The notes under the pieces were generated by a model, which saw nothing but the letters and a program-made list of their open reading frames with translations, did not search any database and had not been told where the DNA came from. Source: Streptomyces sp. rh34 (lineage in GTDB: Bacteria > Actinomycetota > Actinomycetes > Streptomycetales > Streptomycetaceae). From it: a stretch of 64,000 nt of DNA. The stretch lies in the NCBI RefSeq assembly GCF_002551245.1, contig NZ_NTGZ01000004.1, forward strand, positions 22,710-86,709. Reading direction: 5' to 3'. Numbering within the stretch: position 1 is the stretch's first letter; each line of letters begins with the position of its first letter. A program made the position numbers and the translations under genes. Below, in pieces: positions 57,119-64,000 of the stretch.

Positions 57119-57949
57119 TCAGGGGGCCCGGAGGGCGGGGGTACGGGCGTGAGCCCGCTGCTCCCCAGCATGGAACACGAGGACGATCAGGCGGGCCCCG
57201 GGGGCCGTCATCGGCTGGGCGGCGCACATCGTGACCCAGCCCGGCCCGTCTTCGGCGTGCAGCAGGGGCCGTTCGTCGCCGTCGGGGTGGATGTGGGCGA
57301 CGGCCCCGGTCCAGATGGGGGCGCAGTCCGGGTCGGCGAGGACATCCCGTTCGAGGCGGCGGAGGATCGGGTCGTCGGGGCGTGAGGCCAGGGCGGCCCG
57401 GAGTTGGGGGAGGACGAGGGGCGCCCAGGCGGTGTGCCAGTCGGTGAGCATGTGGCGGCCGCCGGGCTCGAGGGCCATCCACCGCATGGTGTTGCGGGGT
57501 ACAGCGCCGTCGGGGAACAGGCGAGCGAACTCCTTGTTGTGGGCTATGAGCTCCCAGGAGGCGTCGGTGACATAGGCGGGGTGGAGCATGCCGTCGACTG
57601 CTTCCTGCCATACGCCGGGGACCTGCTTCCCGGAGGCGGGGGTAAGGGGCCCGGGCGGGTCTCCGATACCGGCGTACCGGCACAGGGACGTCCATTCCTG
57701 TTCGTTCAGGGCGAAGAGGGTCGCAACGTCGCGGAGGTAGTCGACGCGCGGGTTCGGGTACCGGCCGGACTCGAGGCGCCGGTACGTGCCTGCTGTGCGG
57801 TCCGTCAGTTCGTCGACTTGCTGCTGGGTCAGCCCGGGGGCGCGTCGGCCTTGCTTGCTGGGGCGGGAAAAGCCGTGGCCTGCGGGGTCGATCAGCGCCC
57901 GACGCTCCGTCAGGAGTTTACGAAGGGCTGCCTTACTCGCCTTGCTCAT
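57119..57949 (-). CDS. MmyB-type XRE-family regulator
   Basis: A 276-residue protein. Residues about 25-95 are an XRE helix-turn-helix (APGLTQQQVDELTDRTAGTYRRLESG). Residues about 110-270 follow the MmyB ligand-binding domain (HPAYVTDASWELIAHNKEFARLFP; ADPDCAPIW). This family is large in Streptomyces and is thought to sense small ligands and control a neighbouring gene; here the neighbour is the polyketide synthase. ATG 57949 is preferred over ATG 57979. A palindrome lies 63 bases upstream, suggesting autoregulation. Confidence 0.85.
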   Translation of the reverse strand: MSKASKAALRKLLTERRALIDPAGHGFSRPSKQGRRAPGLTQQQVDELTDRTAGTYRRLESGRYPNPRVDYLRDVATLFALNEQEWTSLCRYAGIGDPPGPLTPASGKQVPGVWQEAVDGMLHPAYVTDASWELIAHNKEFARLFPDGAVPRNTMRWMALEPGGRHMLTDWHTAWAPLVLPQLRAALASRPDDPILRRLERDVLADPDCAPIWTGAVAHIHPDGDERPLLHAEDGPGWVTMCAAQPMTAPGARLIVLVFHAGEQRAHARTPALRAP

Positions 57950-58011
57950 GTTCCTACTTTCCCCCGGTGTATGAGGCATCTGGTGCTGTTGAAATCCTAG
58001 ATGGCGTCATG

Positions 58012-58029
58012 GTTTTTAGCGCTAAAAAC
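58012..58029. promoter_or_regulatory. AT-rich palindrome upstream of MmyB-type gene
   Basis: GTTTTTAGCGCTAAAAAC, a perfect 18-bp palindrome in an unusually AT-rich patch. It resembles the parS-like element GTTTTACGGCCGTAAAAC in arms but not in core. Most likely an operator of the adjacent regulator. In the rest of 57950-58326 I see a hairpin GACCAAACCG/CGGTTTGGTC (58134-58164) and no secure gene. Confidence 0.55.
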
Positions 58030-58310
58030 TAACCCTAGAAAACCGGCTGTTTACCCGTGATGCTGAGCTGGTGTCCCGCTGGCCTGCGGAGTCTCGCAGC
58101 GTCCTGGGCGGGCGGGGCATGTGTGGGAATCCCGACCAAACCGTGAACGGTGTTCGGTTTGGTCCGTGCAGCAGGGAATTACCCACTACCTGTCCGGAAT
58201 GTGGCGGGGAGTTCTCGGAACGCTTGTGCGTATCGCAGCGCGGCAGGCGGTTCGGGGCTTCCCGCCATTTCTCTGATCCCAGTTCAGGGGGTCGGGGCGG
58301 GGCAGGGGTG

Positions 58311-58345
58311 AGGCGCGGCCGGTCACTTAGGTGCCGGCCGCGCCT
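58311..58345 (-). terminator. Terminator of leftward operon
   Basis: AGGCGCGGCCGG (58311-58322) pairs with CCGGCCGCGCCT (58334-58345). The stem straddles the TAA stop (58327-58329) of the last gene of the 58.3-61.6 kb operon. Confidence 0.75.
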
Positions 58346-58896
58346 TCGTTGTGTCCGGGTGCCGGGGCGGTGGTTGCGCGCCTGGTGGCGGTGGCGGCCC
58401 GGCATCGGGGGTACGGGCAGCCGGCCACCGGCGGGGCGTGGTGCTTCTCGCACATGGCTCGGGAGTCGAGGCACTGCCCGGCGGTCAGGCGGGCCACCTC
58501 GGCCTCCAGCTCGCGGACACGGGCGTCGAGGTCGTCGATGCGGGCGTTGGCCTTCCACCACCGGGCGCGCGACTCCTTCCACGCGTTCCTGACCCGGTCG
58601 CGTTCGTCGTACAGGGCGTCGAGTGCGTGGCTGGTGAGGTCGTCGAGCGGGATGCGGGGCTGGATGGGGTGAGCTTGGCCCATGTCGGGGATGGCTACGA
58701 CGGCGAGCGTCATGCCGCAGAGGGTGAGGATGCGGTCGGCCCAGTCCAGGGTGAGGGTGGCGCGGCCGGTGAGCATGTGGCTCATGTGCTTGGTGCTGAG
58801 GTCGAGGCGGCGGGCGGCTTCGGCTTGGCTCATGCGTGCGGTGGCGAGGGCGGCTTTCACCTGTGCGCGGAGGTCGCGGTCGGGCTGGGTGGTCAC
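58327..58896 (-). CDS. XRE-type protein with coiled coil and zinc-like tail
   Basis: A 189-residue protein from GTG 58896 (GTGA overlap). Residues about 10-65: LRAQVKAALATARMSQAEAARRLDLSTKHMSHMLTGRA, a Cro/CI-type helix-turn-helix; then a coiled coil (about 105-140) and a C-terminal CLDSRAMCEKHHAPPVAGCPYPRC motif. Possibly a repressor or antirepressor. Last gene of the leftward operon. Confidence 0.75.
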   Translation of the reverse strand: MTTQPDRDLRAQVKAALATARMSQAEAARRLDLSTKHMSHMLTGRATLTLDWADRILTLCGMTLAVVAIPDMGQAHPIQPRIPLDDLTSHALDALYDERDRVRNAWKESRARWWKANARIDDLDARVRELEAEVARLTAGQCLDSRAMCEKHHAPPVAGCPYPRCRAATATRRATTAPAPGHNEGAAGT

Positions 58897-59459
58897 CGGA
58901 CCCCCTCTGTGGTGGCGTGCTCGTCGCACGTTGGGCGGTTACATGGGCGCCCCAGGGGCAGCCAGTAGGCGCGGTGCGCGACCAGCCCGGCGGCCAACCA
59001 GTCATCCCCCGCGAGGTACTGGGGGCGTCGCTCCGCCCAGAATGCGCGGGCCTGCGTCAGGGGCGCCTGCTCGTACATGGCGCTGAACCCGTGGCTCTTG
59101 ATCAATCGAATCCATGAGTTGCGGGCGTTGTCGTAGGAAGTGCGGGACGTGCTGTAGCCGGAGGCCGGGTCGATGTCGTTGACCGTGTTGCCTATGGCGA
59201 TGCAGAGGGCGATGCGTGCGTCGGCCATCGACGTTCGGTGGTCCGCAACCTGTTCGGGGGTCCAGCCCATGGCCTGTTGCTCGTGGTGAGACATGGCGAG
59301 TCGTTTGATACGGCTGGCCGCTTCGTACCGAGGCTTCCGGTCGTCCTGTTGCTGCTGCTCGGGCAAGGGTGCAGCCTCGCCGGGACGGGCTGGTGCCTGC
59401 GGGTAGTCGGACAGGTCGAACAGAACGTCCGTCTGCCGTCCGGCAAGGGTGCGTTGCAC
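58893..59459 (-). CDS. Hypothetical protein
   Basis: A 188-residue protein, GTG 59459 behind GGAAGG. Contains DVLFDLSDYPQ at the N-terminus, a helical centre (ASRIKRLAMSHHEQQAMGWTPEQVADH) and a C-terminal GRPCNRPTCDEH zinc-like end. Function unknown. Confidence 0.7.
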   Translation of the reverse strand: MQRTLAGRQTDVLFDLSDYPQAPARPGEAAPLPEQQQQDDRKPRYEAASRIKRLAMSHHEQQAMGWTPEQVADHRTSMADARIALCIAIGNTVNDIDPASGYSTSRTSYDNARNSWIRLIKSHGFSAMYEQAPLTQARAFWAERRPQYLAGDDWLAAGLVAHRAYWLPLGRPCNRPTCDEHATTEGVR

Positions 59460-59481
59460 GGTCGTGGTCCTTCCGGGTTTG

Positions 59482-59509
59482 GGGTGGCCGCCGGGTGGGG
59501 CGGCCACCC
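59482..59509 (-). terminator. Intergenic hairpin
   Basis: GGGTGGCCGC (59482-59491) pairs with GCGGCCACCC (59500-59509) in the gap between two leftward genes. Likely partial terminator. Confidence 0.6.
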
Positions 59510-59524
59510 ACAGGGGCAGGGGCG

Positions 59525-59899
59525 TCAGACGGCGGGGGTGCGGCGGTAGGCGTCCAGCGCGGAGTGCCCGTTGACGACGACGTGCGGAGCGGCCTTCCGC
59601 GCGAGACGGAGCGCGGTGGTGAGGTCGAACCGGTGGGCCCTCAGCCAGTCGTCGCCACGGTCGTGGGGCTTGATCCCCTCCGCCCATTCGCCGTCGCTGC
59701 CGAGGCACATGCCGTGCCGGGTGATCGCCCACTGGTCGACACCCCGGTACTCCACGGTGATGGCGAAGACGTGTCGGTTGATGTCGCCCTCGGGAAGGAT
59801 CGACACCTCGTACTCGGTGGGCTGGACGATGGCGTCGGGGATGCCGGGGGTGACGTGGCCGAGGGCTTCTCGGATCTGGCGCATGGTCATGGCGGTCAT
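59525..59899 (-). CDS. Hypothetical protein
   Basis: A protein of 124 residues, ATG 59899 behind GAGGAGA. Helix TMRQIREALGHV, beta strands (YEVSILPEGDINRHVFAITVEYRG), and a C-terminal helix LTTALRLARKAAPHVV. Alpha-beta fold of unknown function. Confidence 0.7.
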   Translation of the reverse strand: MTAMTMRQIREALGHVTPGIPDAIVQPTEYEVSILPEGDINRHVFAITVEYRGVDQWAITRHGMCLGSDGEWAEGIKPHDRGDDWLRAHRFDLTTALRLARKAAPHVVVNGHSALDAYRRTPAV

Positions 59900-59924
59900 G
59901 TGGTGTCTCCTCGGTGGGCCGGGA

Positions 59925-60323
59925 TCACCCGGCAGCAGGGGCGGGGCGGTGGTCTTCGAGGCGCGGGATACCAGCGGCCACGTGGTCCGCGCGGTCAGCG
60001 GCGGCGAGCAGCGCCATGGCCAGGTGCCGGGCGTCGGAGGCGTACAGCGGGACGAAGTCCAGCCCGGGGTACATCGATTCCGGGGAGGAGATGTAGACCA
60101 GCCCGTCGGCTGTGTTCTGCTCGTCGACGGTGCGGATCACCCAGACCTTCTCCTTGGTGCCGCCGCGCGGGGTCATCTCGCGCAGGTCCCATTCGTGGCC
60201 GGGCCACTGGTGGTCGGGGCCGTTGATGCGGGTGGGCTTGGGCCGTTCGGCGCTGCCCGCGAGGGAGGTGAGGCGTTGCAGCTCGGCCCGGATCGCTTCG
60301 AGGCTGAGGTCGGGCGTGGTCAT
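59925..60323 (-). CDS. Hypothetical protein
   Basis: A protein of 132 residues, ATGA overlap with the upstream gene. N-terminal helix LEAIRAELQRLTSLAG, beta strands (KEKVWVIRTVDEQNTADGLVYIS), C-terminal helix ARHLAMALLAAADRADH. Unknown. Confidence 0.7.
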   Translation of the reverse strand: MTTPDLSLEAIRAELQRLTSLAGSAERPKPTRINGPDHQWPGHEWDLREMTPRGGTKEKVWVIRTVDEQNTADGLVYISSPESMYPGLDFVPLYASDARHLAMALLAAADRADHVAAGIPRLEDHRPAPAAG

Positions 60324-61198
60324 CGTGTGGGCTCCTCGGGCGCGGCAGGGGCAGCGGGCGTGGTGGCCAGCGCGTCCATGACCCGCAGCGCGGTCCCGGC
60401 GAACAGGCCCTTGGCGGCGTCCCGGATCTGGTGGACGGCGGTGGTGTGGCTGTTCTGCCGGTACTCGGTGGGGGTCATGCCGAGTGCGGTGGCCCGGTCG
60501 GCGGTGGTGGGTTGCTGCTCCCCGGCGGCAGCCTCACCGGCCACGTCACGGAGCTCGGCCGCGGCGGCGCGCACAGCCTGATCCCAGGTCTCGTCGCGCT
60601 CGCTGGCCGCCGGAGTGACGGAGTGGATGAGCGCCTGCTCGATCAGGCCGGCACCCTCGCGCAGGGTCGTGGCCCGGCGCAGGTCCCGGTTCGCCAGGGC
60701 GGCTTGCCGCCACCGGGCGATCACCTGACGGGCGTCTTGGGGCTCGATGTAGTCGCCGCAGTCGCAGGCCTGGCAGGCGTCCTCGAAGTGCTGCTGCTCG
60801 GGGTGCCCGCAGATGCAGGTCGCGGCCCGGTCGGCAGGCGCGGGCGGGGCAGCGGGGACGTGCGGGTCGTCCGGCCAGCGGCCAGCGCGGTGGTCGGCGT
60901 CCTTCTCGCACCGGCCGCCGGGGGTCATCACCGGGCAGCGGCCGTCCCCGCCCTCGGTGGTGCCGAGGAGCTGCCGGGCCACCGCCAGGGCGGCCTCCCA
61001 CATGCCGTAGCCCGGCTCGTTGTCACGGTACGGGGCCAGCCACGCCAGGGCGTTGGCGGTCGCGTCCAGCCAGTCGGCGAGCAGCGGGTCACCAGCGGCC
61101 CGGCGGAGGTCGGCGGCCTGCTGGAGAGGCTCGGCGGTCGGCCACGTGGTGCGGCCGTCGGCGGGGCGGTCAGCGGGGGTGGGGGTGGTGTCGGTCAT
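60320..61198 (-). CDS. Hypothetical protein with zinc-like centre
   Basis: A 292-residue protein. N-terminal helical domain (PLLADWLDATANALAWLAPYRD), then a Cys/His-rich centre (GRCPVMTPGGRCEKDADH; TCICGHPEQQH; CQACDCGDY) and a helical C-terminus. Mosaic proteins of this kind recur in Streptomyces phages; function unknown. ATG 61198 behind CTGGAG. Confidence 0.7.
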   Translation of the reverse strand: MTDTTPTPADRPADGRTTWPTAEPLQQAADLRRAAGDPLLADWLDATANALAWLAPYRDNEPGYGMWEAALAVARQLLGTTEGGDGRCPVMTPGGRCEKDADHRAGRWPDDPHVPAAPPAPADRAATCICGHPEQQHFEDACQACDCGDYIEPQDARQVIARWRQAALANRDLRRATTLREGAGLIEQALIHSVTPAASERDETWDQAVRAAAAELRDVAGEAAAGEQQPTTADRATALGMTPTEYRQNSHTTAVHQIRDAAKGLFAGTALRVMDALATTPAAPAAPEEPTR

Positions 61199-61234
61199 CG
61201 GGGGCTCCAGGTGGTGGTGTGCGGGGCTGGCGGG

Positions 61235-61265
61235 GCGCCCGCCCGGCTACGACCCGGGCGGGCGC
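61235..61265 (-). terminator. Intergenic hairpin
   Basis: GCGCCCGCCCGG (61235-61246) pairs perfectly with CCGGGCGGGCGC (61254-61265), between two leftward genes. Confidence 0.65.
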
Positions 61266-61282
61266 GGACGTGGTTACGGGGC

Positions 61283-61561
61283 CTACGCGGCTTCACGGGC
61301 GGCCAGGATCGGGTCGAGGGTTTGCCGCATCCACATGCGATACCTCTCGCCCGTCAGGTCGCCTTGGGTGACGCTTGCCGCCTCGTGCACGAGGCTCTCG
61401 ACGTCGATGTCGTCCTCGTCGAGGGTTTCGGCCGCGTCTTCCAGGGCCCGCTTGAAAGCCTCAGCGGGCGGCATGTCCTCGTAGCTGTCGGCGAAGAGAC
61501 CGAACGCGTCGATGAGGCGGGGCATGTAGGTGGCGATCAGGGTCTCGAAGGTGTCGGGCAT
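61283..61561 (-). CDS. Small acidic protein
   Basis: A protein of 92 residues; ATG 61561 behind CTGGAG. Acidic helical bundle (YEDMPPAEAFKRALEDAAETLDEDDIDVESLVHEAA). First gene of the leftward operon behind the operator-like element at 61693. DNA-mimic or regulator are possible, but nothing proves either. Confidence 0.7.
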   Translation of the reverse strand: MPDTFETLIATYMPRLIDAFGLFADSYEDMPPAEAFKRALEDAAETLDEDDIDVESLVHEAASVTQGDLTGERYRMWMRQTLDPILAAREAA

Positions 61562-61678
61562 CAGGGGCTCCAGGTGGCGGTGTGGGCTCGCTGGGCGGTT
61601 GGGGCCCGGGGAAGGGGGCTATTCCAGGGTCAGCCCGTGGCGGCCGGATGCTCCCCCTGCTCGTGCGGGCGATGCCCC

Positions 61679-61711
61679 ATGATACCGCGAAACGTATTGC
61701 ATAGCCATGCG
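61679..61711. promoter_or_regulatory. Operator-like element with leftward promoter
   Basis: CGTATTGC-ATA-GCCATGCG (61693-61711), an imperfect copy of the 40809 palindrome. On the minus strand -35 TGGCTA (61702-61707), 17-base spacer and -10 TATCAT (61679-61684) drive the 61.6-58.3 kb operon. A rightward -35 TTGCAT is also present but its -10 is poor. Confidence 0.6.
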
Positions 61712-61805
61712 AATGAGGGGTTTGGGTTCCCCGCGCCTTACCACCCGCCCGGCAGCAGCCTCAACGGGTTCGGGGATCATCAGAGGCCTGTGCCAAGCTC
61801 CCGCC

Positions 61806-62462
61806 ATGACCACCGCAACCCCAGACGACGAGTACGAGATCAGCCCCGAACTCGCCCAGCACATCGCCGAGATCACACCCGAGCAAACCGAGAACCTCGC
61901 CGCGGCCCTCGACCGGCTCCTCCCTGCGCTGACTTTCATGAGCGACGAGGTATCGGCAGGGATCACCAACGTGATCCAGCCGACCGTCCTCAACTTCTCC
62001 CGGGTTCTGTCCGAGGTCAGCCTTCCCGTGCTGGACACCTCGTGGGCGGAGCGCCTGATCGAATCCGTGCAGGGCCTGCGCCTGAGCGACAGTGCTTACG
62101 CGGGGATGACGGACACGCTGGCCCGTGTCGCGGAGATGGCCGCATCCCTGGACCTGGACGCCGAGCTGCCGGATGCTGCCGGCGGGGACCTGGAGGAGCT
62201 GGGCGTCCAGGGCGTCACGTTCGCCACGACGCAGGGCGCCGGACTGTCCCGGGAGGCTCAGCGGAAGCTGGCGCTGTACTTCGTCGGGGCGTTGGTGTTC
62301 ATGCTTCTGATGCAGGGGATGGTGCAGAGCGAGGCGGTGAACGACCTCGTGCAGAAGGCCGGTGTGGCTGGTCCGGCTGCTGCTCTCGCGATGGCGGTGA
62401 CGGCCCGCCAGTTCGACAAACTGTTCCCGCCGCCCCCCGGCGACGACGAGACCGCGGAGTAA
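61806..62462 (+). CDS. Membrane-associated hypothetical protein
   Basis: A 218-residue protein, ATG 61806 without a clear ribosome site. Helical throughout; the C-terminal quarter has a strong membrane helix (LALYFVGALVFMLLMQGMV) and a second weaker hydrophobic stretch (VAGPAAALAMAVTA) before FPPPPGDDE. It is the only rightward gene between two leftward operons. A toxin, exclusion or superinfection role would fit the layout but is speculative. Confidence 0.65.
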   Translation: MTTATPDDEYEISPELAQHIAEITPEQTENLAAALDRLLPALTFMSDEVSAGITNVIQPTVLNFSRVLSEVSLPVLDTSWAERLIESVQGLRLSDSAYAGMTDTLARVAEMAASLDLDAELPDAAGGDLEELGVQGVTFATTQGAGLSREAQRKLALYFVGALVFMLLMQGMVQSEAVNDLVQKAGVAGPAAALAMAVTARQFDKLFPPPPGDDETAE

Positions 62463-62487
62463 CCGCACGCCCACCACACAGCACTGA

Positions 62488-62516
62488 GCCCCCGACCATG
62501 CTGCAGTCGGGGGCTT
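62488..62516. terminator. Bidirectional terminator
   Basis: AGCCCCCGAC (62488-62497) pairs with GTCGGGGGCT (62507-62516), between convergent genes ending at 62462 and 62537. Confidence 0.8.
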
Positions 62517-62536
62517 CGGTCTGCGTCGCGGCGCGG

Positions 62537-62959
62537 CTACGCGTTGGTGTCCGTGTCCTCGAGCTGGTCGTCGCCCAGCCAGTGGCCGGCCATGTTCGAC
62601 GACACCTGCACTGCGGACCGCAGGTGTGTCTGGGCGAGGAGCATGGACTGCCGGGCGTCAATCAGCGACCGCAGCAGCCGGGACACGGCCTCGCCGGGCT
62701 CATCGCCGTTGGCCATGCGAATGGCCTGCTGTTCCTCGACGTGCCGTACGGCGGACGCGGTCTGGTCGACGGCCTGGGGGAGGCGTTCGAAGAGGACGTA
62801 CAGGGCACCGACGGCTTCCCCGATGTTGGGGGGCGCGTGGTTGATGATCTGGTGCTCGCCGTAGAACGCCTCGGGGCCGTTGATGGTGAGGTGGTTGTAC
62901 TCGCGGATGTTGTCGGCGGCGTCACGGATGCTGCGGTGCGGGTCACGGGTCAGGTCCAT
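62537..62959 (-). CDS. Hypothetical protein
   Basis: A protein of 140 residues; ATG 62959 behind GAGGAGA. Helical, with SIRDAADNIREYNHLTING, a long helix LYVLFERLPQAVDQTASAVRHVEEQQ, and GHWLGDDQLEDTD at the end. Common in actinophages; function unknown. Confidence 0.7.
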   Translation of the reverse strand: MDLTRDPHRSIRDAADNIREYNHLTINGPEAFYGEHQIINHAPPNIGEAVGALYVLFERLPQAVDQTASAVRHVEEQQAIRMANGDEPGEAVSRLLRSLIDARQSMLLAQTHLRSAVQVSSNMAGHWLGDDQLEDTDTNA

Positions 62960-63150
62960 CGGAGGTCTCCTCGCTGCTCGGCTGCCTGAACCCAGTTTCG
63001 CCACGCGGCCTGAACTTTCTGGAGCAGCTTGGCCGCGTGATCGGTCGCGGCGGTCACCTCGCGCAGGGTGCGGTGGGCGCGGATGAGGAAGCTGATGGCG
63101 CGCTGAAGCCGGCTGGGCTGCTCGGGCTCGGTGGTGGGGCGTTGAGTCAC
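62950..63150 (-). CDS. Small helical protein
   Basis: A protein of 66 residues, GTG 63150 behind GAGGAGA. Almost entirely one amphipathic region (RLQRAISFLIRAHRTLREV; AAKLLQKVQAAWRNWVQAAE). Its end overlaps the start of the next gene. Function unknown. Confidence 0.65.
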   Translation of the reverse strand: MTQRPTTEPEQPSRLQRAISFLIRAHRTLREVTAATDHAAKLLQKVQAAWRNWVQAAEQRGDLRWT

Positions 63151-63339
63151 GGGCGGTCTCCTCGGTGCGGTGAGCGGTTGTGCTGGGCTTACTGTGGCAT
63201 CGGGGGCTGACAGGCCGGGCGGAAACACGTCGCCCCCCACCCGAACCGGGCAGGGGGCGATGGGGCGACCGACGCGTCAGTCGTCGAGGCCGACCAGGAA
63301 TCGCCGGTTGCATTCCTCGTTGCCCAGGACCGCCTGACG

Positions 63340-63741
63340 TCACGGGCTGAGCCACTCGCCCCACCGGCAGCCCAGGCACAGCCACGCCGGGCCCGACCGG
63401 CCGTGAGCGGCATGCTCGGCCTGGTACTCGATCTCGCTGCCGCACTCCGGGCAGGCGTCGGGCCGGTCAGCAGGCTCGGCCGGGTCCGGCTTCGGGTCGT
63501 CCATGGGCTCGGGGTCGTTCACCGGGTAGTCGTGGGCCACCCGGTAGCTGGCCGCCCGGTACTTGGCGAGCAGCGTGTCGACGGCGGGGCGTCCCTGCTC
63601 GCTGTCCTCGTCGTCGCCCCCGTCTACGCGGACGGTGTAGCCGTCGGTCCACAGCTCGATGTGGACGTCCTCGCGGTCCTGGTCGGGGTGGGTGAGGATC
63701 CACTGGTGCTGAACGTGGGCGTCGGAGTCGGTTGCAGGCAT
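63340..63741 (-). CDS. Zinc-ribbon hypothetical protein
   Basis: A protein of 133 residues; ATG 63741 behind GGAGAAGAG. N-terminal beta part (HIELWTDGYTVRVDGGDDED), a helix, and a C-terminal zinc ribbon CPECGSEIEY...CLGCRWGEW. The stop is a TGAC; the frame after it stays open for a further 20 codons with coding-like residues. Confidence 0.7.
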   Translation of the reverse strand: MPATDSDAHVQHQWILTHPDQDREDVHIELWTDGYTVRVDGGDDEDSEQGRPAVDTLLAKYRAASYRVAHDYPVNDPEPMDDPKPDPAEPADRPDACPECGSEIEYQAEHAAHGRSGPAWLCLGCRWGEWLSP

Positions 63742-63793
63742 TCTCTTCTCCAGGTCGGGTGAGGCCATTCTGCAAGTGCCGGAGGAAGCAAAC

Positions 63794-63973
63794 TCACGTC
63801 CGCCGGCCGAGTCCGGCCGCCATGGGCCAGACGCCGCCCAGGACGGCGACGGCGCCACCGAGGTGCTGGAGCTGCTCGCCGGTGAGGGTGAGCAGTCCGC
63901 AGAGGGCGATGGCCAGGCCAGCGGCGGTGTGTGCGGGGGTCGGGTTCTGGCCGGTGGGGTGGTTATCGGTCAT
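63794..63973 (-). CDS. Small membrane protein
   Basis: A protein of 59 residues; ATG 63973 behind GGAAGG. Two hydrophobic stretches (AAGLAIALCGLLTL and LGGAVAVLGGVWPMAAGL) with a short polar link. Function unknown. The operon continues to the right of the window. Confidence 0.6.
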   Translation of the reverse strand: MTDNHPTGQNPTPAHTAAGLAIALCGLLTLTGEQLQHLGGAVAVLGGVWPMAAGLGRRT

Positions 63974-64000
63974 CGTGGTGGCCTTCCGGGGCGTGGTGGG

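Noticed and set aside
58119..58330. Short rightward frame with CPECGGEFSE motif
   Set aside because: Looks zinc-finger-like for about 50 codons but runs without stop into antisense of the XRE gene and has no ribosome site or clear end; not called.
60431..62989. 852-codon plus-strand open frame across the leftward operon
   Set aside because: Antisense to four well-supported leftward genes and to a divergent promoter; composition is typical of a shadow frame.

Overview
The window is one very GC-rich stretch of an actinobacterial temperate phage, most likely a Streptomyces siphovirus that persists as a phage-plasmid or prophage. The evidence is actinophage-type structural genes, two WhiB-like proteins, GTG starts with ATGA/GTGA overlaps throughout, a Streptomyces-type peptidoglycan-binding domain, an MmyB-type regulator and a type III polyketide synthase. 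The window opens inside the head genes, so terminase and portal lie to the left, and genes continue past both edges. I recognised no DNA polymerase, methyltransferase, tRNA or CRISPR array.

Layout. 1-16.7 kb: rightward head and tail operon (decoration and major capsid protein, MuF-like minor capsid protein, connectors, tail terminator, tail tube, frameshifted tail chaperone pair, tape measure, distal tail and fibre proteins). 16.9-20.5 kb: papain-like protein and lysis cassette (peptidoglycan-binding protein, amidase endolysin, holin, membrane coiled coil, collagen-like membrane protein). 20.5-27.3 kb: accessory and integration region with a six-fold helix-turn-helix protein, a tyrosine recombinase, a partner carrying an inserted LacI-like helix-turn-helix, and a leftward WYL operon. 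27.4-32.5 kb: ERF annealing protein, helix-turn-helix protein, WhiB-like protein. 32.6-38.5 kb: plasmid-like replication and partition module (putative initiator with upstream direct repeats, DciA/DUF721-like helicase loader, ParA, ParB, two parS-like palindromes). 38.5-39.2 kb: hairpin-rich non-coding gap with a candidate small RNA. 39.2-53 kb: long rightward early operon of small genes, including RusA-like resolvase, a second WhiB-like protein, SSB, deoxyribosyltransferase-like protein, an XRE-LuxR-type fusion and a NERD nuclease-like protein. 53-58 kb: accessory genes with their own promoters and terminators, including the type III polyketide synthase and MmyB-type regulator. 58.3-64 kb: mostly leftward small genes.

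How it may work together (inference). ParA/ParB with GTTTTACGGCCGTAAAAC sites, an initiator and a helicase-loader-like protein would allow extrachromosomal maintenance, while the recombinase pair allows integration or site-specific rearrangement. Four early transcription units share an operator-like element (CGTATTGC-NTA-GCAATACG or variants) overlapping the -35 box, which suggests one regulator controls them. A 40-bp near-perfect inverted repeat brackets the 12 kb that hold both recombinases. The polyketide synthase and its neighbouring regulator look like a lysogenic-conversion cargo.

All functional names come from motif recognition by eye. No database search was run. Many early genes are small zinc-ribbon or membrane proteins whose function I do not recognise.
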